Of a stretch of DNA of 34,348 bases, positions 18,901 through 24,900 are shown piece after piece. The stretch spans positions 1 to 34,348 of the forward strand of contig JAKOGY010000025.1 in NCBI GenBank assembly GCA_028658405.1, in the 5' to 3' direction. Made by a program: the position numbers and the translations under genes. Position 1 is the first letter of the stretch, and each line of letters opens with the position of its first letter. The notes beneath the pieces are model-generated. The model had not been told where the DNA came from and searched no databases. It was given only the letters and a program-made list of their open reading frames with translations. Source of the DNA: Dolichospermum sp. ST_sed8. Lineage in GTDB: Bacteria; Cyanobacteriota; Cyanobacteriia; Cyanobacteriales; Nostocaceae.

Positions 18901-21900
18901 GTAAAGCGATCGCTTGGTTAGTCCAATTAGTGTATGTAGTGGCGTAATTACTAGCTAATAAGGTGGTTAAAGTCGTCCAAGTTTGACCGCCATTGGTGGA
19001 ATAGGAAACTAACACATCTTCCCCTGCTTCTGGTGCATCTCCTGTGGTTGATATTACATCTTCATCACCATAGGTAGAGCCTTCGTAAGTGAAAGGATTT
19101 CCCGCTGTATATTTTTGTCCAAAAACAAAGTCAAACTGTAACGCTTTTGTGTCAGTGGTATTTAAAGATTGGGTAGTAGCATAACGCTGATTTGTTTGAT
19201 TTAGCTTAGAAAGATAGGTTTGGAAAGTATTAGCATAGTCATCACCCCAAGTCCCTCTTTCTTGACGGAGAAAGTCACCTGCACCATCGCCGTTGTAGTC
19301 TCCTACAATAATATTTGCCCCTTTATCATAGTTAAGCACCGATTGATATTCGGGGAGGTTGGGACTAACTATATTAAAGTAACCATTTCCCTGAGAAAGA
19401 AAGATATTGAAAGAACCATTTATATCATCATCCCAGCCATTTTTTTCTTGACGAATGAAATCAGTTTTACCATCACCGTTATAGTCTCCGGTAATGATAT
19501 TTACGCCTGGATCAGACCGTAAATAATCTTGATAGGGATCTCCGGATACATTAGAACCGGGGGTAACTATATTAAAAGTACCGTTACCATTAGAGAAATA
19601 AACGTTGAAATTAGTACTTACATCATTATCCCAGTCACCTTTTGCTTGACGGATGAAATCGGTTTTACCATCACCGTTATAGTCTCCGGTAATGATATTT
19701 ACGCCTGGATCAAACCGCAAATTATCTTGATAGGGATCTCCAGATACATTATTAGAACCGGGGGTAACTATATTAAAAGTACCATTTCCATTAGAGAAAT
19801 AAACGTTGAAAGTATTCTTTTTATCATCATCATAGCCATTTTTTTCTTGACGGATGAAATCGGTTTTACGATCACCATTAAAGTCTCCGGTAATGATATT
19901 TGCTCCTCCATCAAACTTAAGATCATTTTGATAGACATCTCCGGAAGGAGTTATGGGGTTAAAAGTACCATTTCCATTAGACAGCCAGACGCTAAAAGTC
20001 CCAGTTTCATTATTATCCCAGTTACTTTTTTCTTGACGAATAAAGTCTGTTTTACGATCGCCGTTGTAATCTCCCATAATGAGATTGACACCCGGATTAC
20101 CCAGAAGGTCGGTTTGGTAATCATAACTAGTACCACTTCCGGTACGACCAGATGGGTTAATGGCATAAAAAGTACCATCACCATTGGATAAAACTACTTG
20201 AAAGTTGCTCCCGCCACTATCTTTATTCTGACGAATAAAGTCGGTTTTACGATCTCCATTAAAATCTCCTGTTTGAATTATCGCTGAAAAGTCATTAGCA
20301 ACAGGGGACGGGTAATTAGTATTTACAGTATTAAAAGTACCATCACCTTGAGAAAGATAAGTCGTAACTAATTGGTTATCATAACTCCATTGGAATTTTT
20401 GTTGACGAAGAAAATCTGTTTTACCATCACCATTAAAGTCTCCCGTAATCAAGTTAGCAAAGGAATCTTTTAATAGAAGTTGAGATACATCTGGCAGAGG
20501 AGTGACAATTGCAAAGGGTTTACCAGTAAAATAAAGGGCTTCGCCATTAATGATGGTAGTTCCATTATCTTTTTGTGCTTTTAATACGTCTGCACCTTTG
20601 ATATCCGCCCATACATTATTGGAGTTGGTGACTACATCAACATTATCAATTGCCCAATTATCTAGCACATAACTAGGTTGTGACCATTTAAACCGAGTAG
20701 ATTGAGTTTGCGCTTGCGTCGGTAAGTCTATAAGGACATTATGCCAGTTTCCTCCCTCTAACTTAGAAGTAAAGCTATCCAACAATACCCAGGTATTGCC
20801 ATTATCAATAGAATATTCCAGTTTAATGGCCTTATTGTCGTCTACAGTATCTCCATTGGTTGAACCATTGGCAACTGACACCTGACCACCATTTACGTTA
20901 ATGGTGCTGTTACCACCTAAAATTAAACGAAAACTTAGGTTTCCACCTTGACTAAGATCATAAGGCTGTGAAATGGCATAGCGATCGCCTGTGGTATTGA
21001 AAAATTCTAACGCTCCATCTGCATCAGTATTAAGAAAGCTAGTCCCGATTTTACCACCACTAACTTTCCAATCTGTCTCTACTTGAGCATCGGTAAATAA
21101 AGCAGAAGTAGGAATAATTTGATTACTTACTCCAGTATAATTCCATTGCAGTTGAGGGGTGCTATCTCCATTTAAACTTTGTGCGTCTAATTCAACTTTA
21201 TAGAGTTTTCCAGCTACTAAATCAATGGTATTTGTACCTGATTGGGTAGTAGGAGTGAAAACACTGCTATAGTCATTTTTGTAAGCTACAAGTTTACTAC
21301 TCCAAAAATTTACTTGAGATTGATCAGGAGATACAACACCTCGAAAATAACCATTGTTGTGATTAGAACTTTGATCCACAATGGTTTTTAATCCTTGAGG
21401 ATGATCAAAATTCCAGTAACCTACTAAGTTAGCTTCTGATCCAGTTAACTTTTGAGTAAAATTAGTTTGAGCATCTGTCGCCGTAAAATATTTATTCCAA
21501 ATTGCGACTTCATCAATTTTTCCATCAAAGTATTGTTGTGTTGTTCCACGATAACCCCCAATAATCACTGGAGCATTACTCTTGAAAAGAGAGCGACTAT
21601 AGCCATCATTCGGATTAGTATATGTTACCGAATTATCCAATTTTCCATCAACATAAAGAGTCACATTTAAGCCATCAGTGGTTGCTATAACATGATGCCA
21701 TTGTTGATCGTTAAATTGACGATTACTAACTACGCTTCTGTTTCCATCAAGGACTTGAGTTGTTGTCGTATTTTTATATACATCGAAGGTAAAATCAATC
21801 TTGTTGGTAGTGCCATTGCGCTCCAACCTCCAACCATTGTCTCCTTTGCGAATAATGGCTTGAGATGCGGTATTAAACTGATCAACTTTAATCCATGCTT

Positions 21901-24900
21901 CCACTGTCATGGATGTACTTCGATCATACATCCCATCATAGTTTTCAATCTGAATATAATCATCAATTCCATTAAAATCTATGGCTTTTTCAGGATTTTG
22001 CCAATTATCTATTAACTTAGTGTCATTAACAGCAAGGCGAGTACCGTAATTACTGGTAGTGTTGAAGGTGTAAGTACCAGTAACAGGTGCTTGGATCCAG
22101 CCTGTGATTTTTTGACTAGAATTACTAGCTACAGTCAGGTTTTGGAAGCTAGTTGTTAAGTCAATAGTAACGGGAGCACCTGCTAAATTAATATTATTAA
22201 AAGTTTCAACTTTTAAGCCTTGGGTAAATCCGCTTGCATAATTAGCGATCGCTCTTTCAGGAGATAACCCTACATTATAGAGGGCTACTTCATCAATTAC
22301 GCCATTAAAATAGTTACCATCACCCGTAAGCCTCACAGTATCGGATAAACGGGTATCTTGTTTCATGTAACCAATACCAATATCCTCACTATGGACAGGT
22401 ATGCTGGTAAAGCTGGTGGTGACAGTCCCAAATGATGCCCCATTGAGATAACCTGTTAAGTTACCTTGATCAAAACTCAAGACAACGTGATATTTATTGT
22501 CTTTAATTACTTGAGTCGCTAACCATTTTCCTGCATTTCCAGACCATGCACCGAGTTTTAATTGATCACCATCGAGATAAATATTGAGACCACTTCCTGT
22601 GCCACCTTCTTCATAGATAACCTGTTTACCTGTGAGATCATCGGCTTTAAACCAAAGTTCAATACTCCGGGCGGTTGTGGCTAGAAGGTTAATATTATTA
22701 TGATCGGGAATAGCAATTCCATCATTAACACCGTCAAATTTAACTCCTGTACTCCCAGCCACTAAACCAGGATTATTGAGAGTAGGACTACCTACATAAG
22801 TACCATTAACGGCAGTACCTAATGTGCCGATATTCGTGGCTGTTGTGCCGCTAGATTCGTTTAAACGCCAGTGGGCAATGGGTTTAACTAATAAATCATC
22901 GTAACGGGATTTAATTTGTTTAGTCGTTAAGACTGCATTGTAAAGAGAAACGTCATCAATGACACCATTAAAATACTTTCCATCTCCTGTGAAAGAAGTG
23001 GTATTGGACCAACGGGTGTCTTGTTTCGTGTAGCCAATACCAATATCCCCACTATGGCCAGGTATGCTGGTAAAGCTGGTGGTGACAGTCCCAAATGATA
23101 CCCCATTGAGATAACCTGTTAAGTTGCCTTGGTCAAAGGTTAATACTACATGATAAGTATTTCCGGCACTGACGGTGGTAGATAACCATTGTCCTTGACT
23201 ATTAACATAAGCACCTAGTTTAAGTTGATTGTCATCTAGGTAAATATTTAAACCATTAGGTGTTCCACCTTGTTCATATAAAACGCGCTTACCTGTAATA
23301 ACATTGGGTTTAAACCACAGTTCAATAGTTTTTTGGGTATATGATGTGGTGGTTGTATTAATGGCAGTATTATCAGGTATGGCAATACCTTGAGTTGTGC
23401 CATTAAAGTTAACTGCACCACCACCATCCATTAAACCTGTGATAGATGTGGGACTACCTACATAAGTACCATTAACGGCAGTACCTAATGTTCCTATATT
23501 TGTGGCGGTGGTGGGACTATCTAAGGTCCAATGGGCGATGCCTACGGCGAGCGAAGCTATCGCATTAGGAGTTGAAAGTGTGGGGGTTATTTGACGATAT
23601 TTATCACTAACAGAGGCAATATTATTGTCCGTTAGGGGAATATTATGAATAGATTTGGGTAAACCACCGTCAAAGGTTTCACTGAGAATTTTATTTTCAC
23701 GACTAGAGCGATAGCTTTGATCAATTGGTAGATAATAGGTTAAATTGGTTTCGACAGTTTTATCTAAGCGCCGATTCATATTGGCACTAATTTCTGTCTC
23801 AGTGCGGGCAGTTTTCCAAATCCGGACTTCATCCATTTTCCCAGCAAACTGATCTGTCCCAGATACCCATTGACCAATAAATAGATCACTATTAATATCA
23901 ATCCCGTTGGAACTGCCGGTGAAATTAAGTTTACTGTCTAAAACTCCATCTACATAAAGTTTACCGGTATAGAAACCATCTCTAACTACTGCAATATGAT
24001 GCCATGAATCATCATTAATTGCATTGATAGAACTAGCAGAGGGTTGGGTATTACCACCGGGCTGAAAGTTAAATTTTGTCTGTCCATTTTCTAGCCAAAC
24101 CCGCCAATAATCTCCCGTACCAGTGCTGGTATTACTAGCACCGATTAAAGTACCATTCAGATCAGTGGTTTTAACCCATAACTCAACAGTAAAATTACTG
24201 GTGTTAAAATCAGCAAAACTAGCATCTCCAGCTTTGACTTGGACATAATCATCTACACCGTCAAATATTAAAGCTGTTTGTTCTGTTTCTCCCTCTAGAG
24301 TTAATATTTCCTTTCTGGGGAGGGGATCACTATTAACTGTTGTAGTGGTGATTGTAGCGCGATCGCCTTGATCCACAGGTAAATAATAAACTAGATTAGT
24401 TTCTGTGGCCGGATTGACTCGATTATCGCTATTAGTTTTAATTTCTGACTCTGTACGGGCAGTTTTCCAAATCCGCACCTCGTCAATTTGACCAGAAAAA
24501 TAATTAGTCGCTTCACTGAAATTCAGGCTACCAATTTTTAAGGTATCGGTACTATTATCAAGATTAGTAGCCGCATAATTACTACTTTGAGTATCATTAA
24601 CTCCATCAACAAAGACCTGACCAATGCCAGTAGTGCCACTACTATAATCCCAAACTACTGCTACATGATGCCATTTACCATCATTTACGGCAGTATTGCC
24701 CTTAATATAGTTATTGCCAAAGCCAACAAAATTAACTTTACCTAATTCATTAATATAAAAGGCTTTTTCTCCGTTTTCCCAAATGGTATCACCATCACTT
24801 TTAACAAGAATGCTCTCTTTTGTACCTGTAGTTTTAATCCAGGCTTCAATGGTAAAGTCTTGATTAGCGAGGTTCAATCCCGTTGGTGTTGCCTGAACAT

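Noticed and set aside
19529-20191. Plus-strand 220-codon open frame opposite the FG-GAP repeats
   Set aside because: It is the repetitive antisense reading of the FG-GAP coding DNA, with no ribosome site and a composition (IIII/TITV runs) that mirrors the repeat; other long antisense frames in this gene are shadows too.
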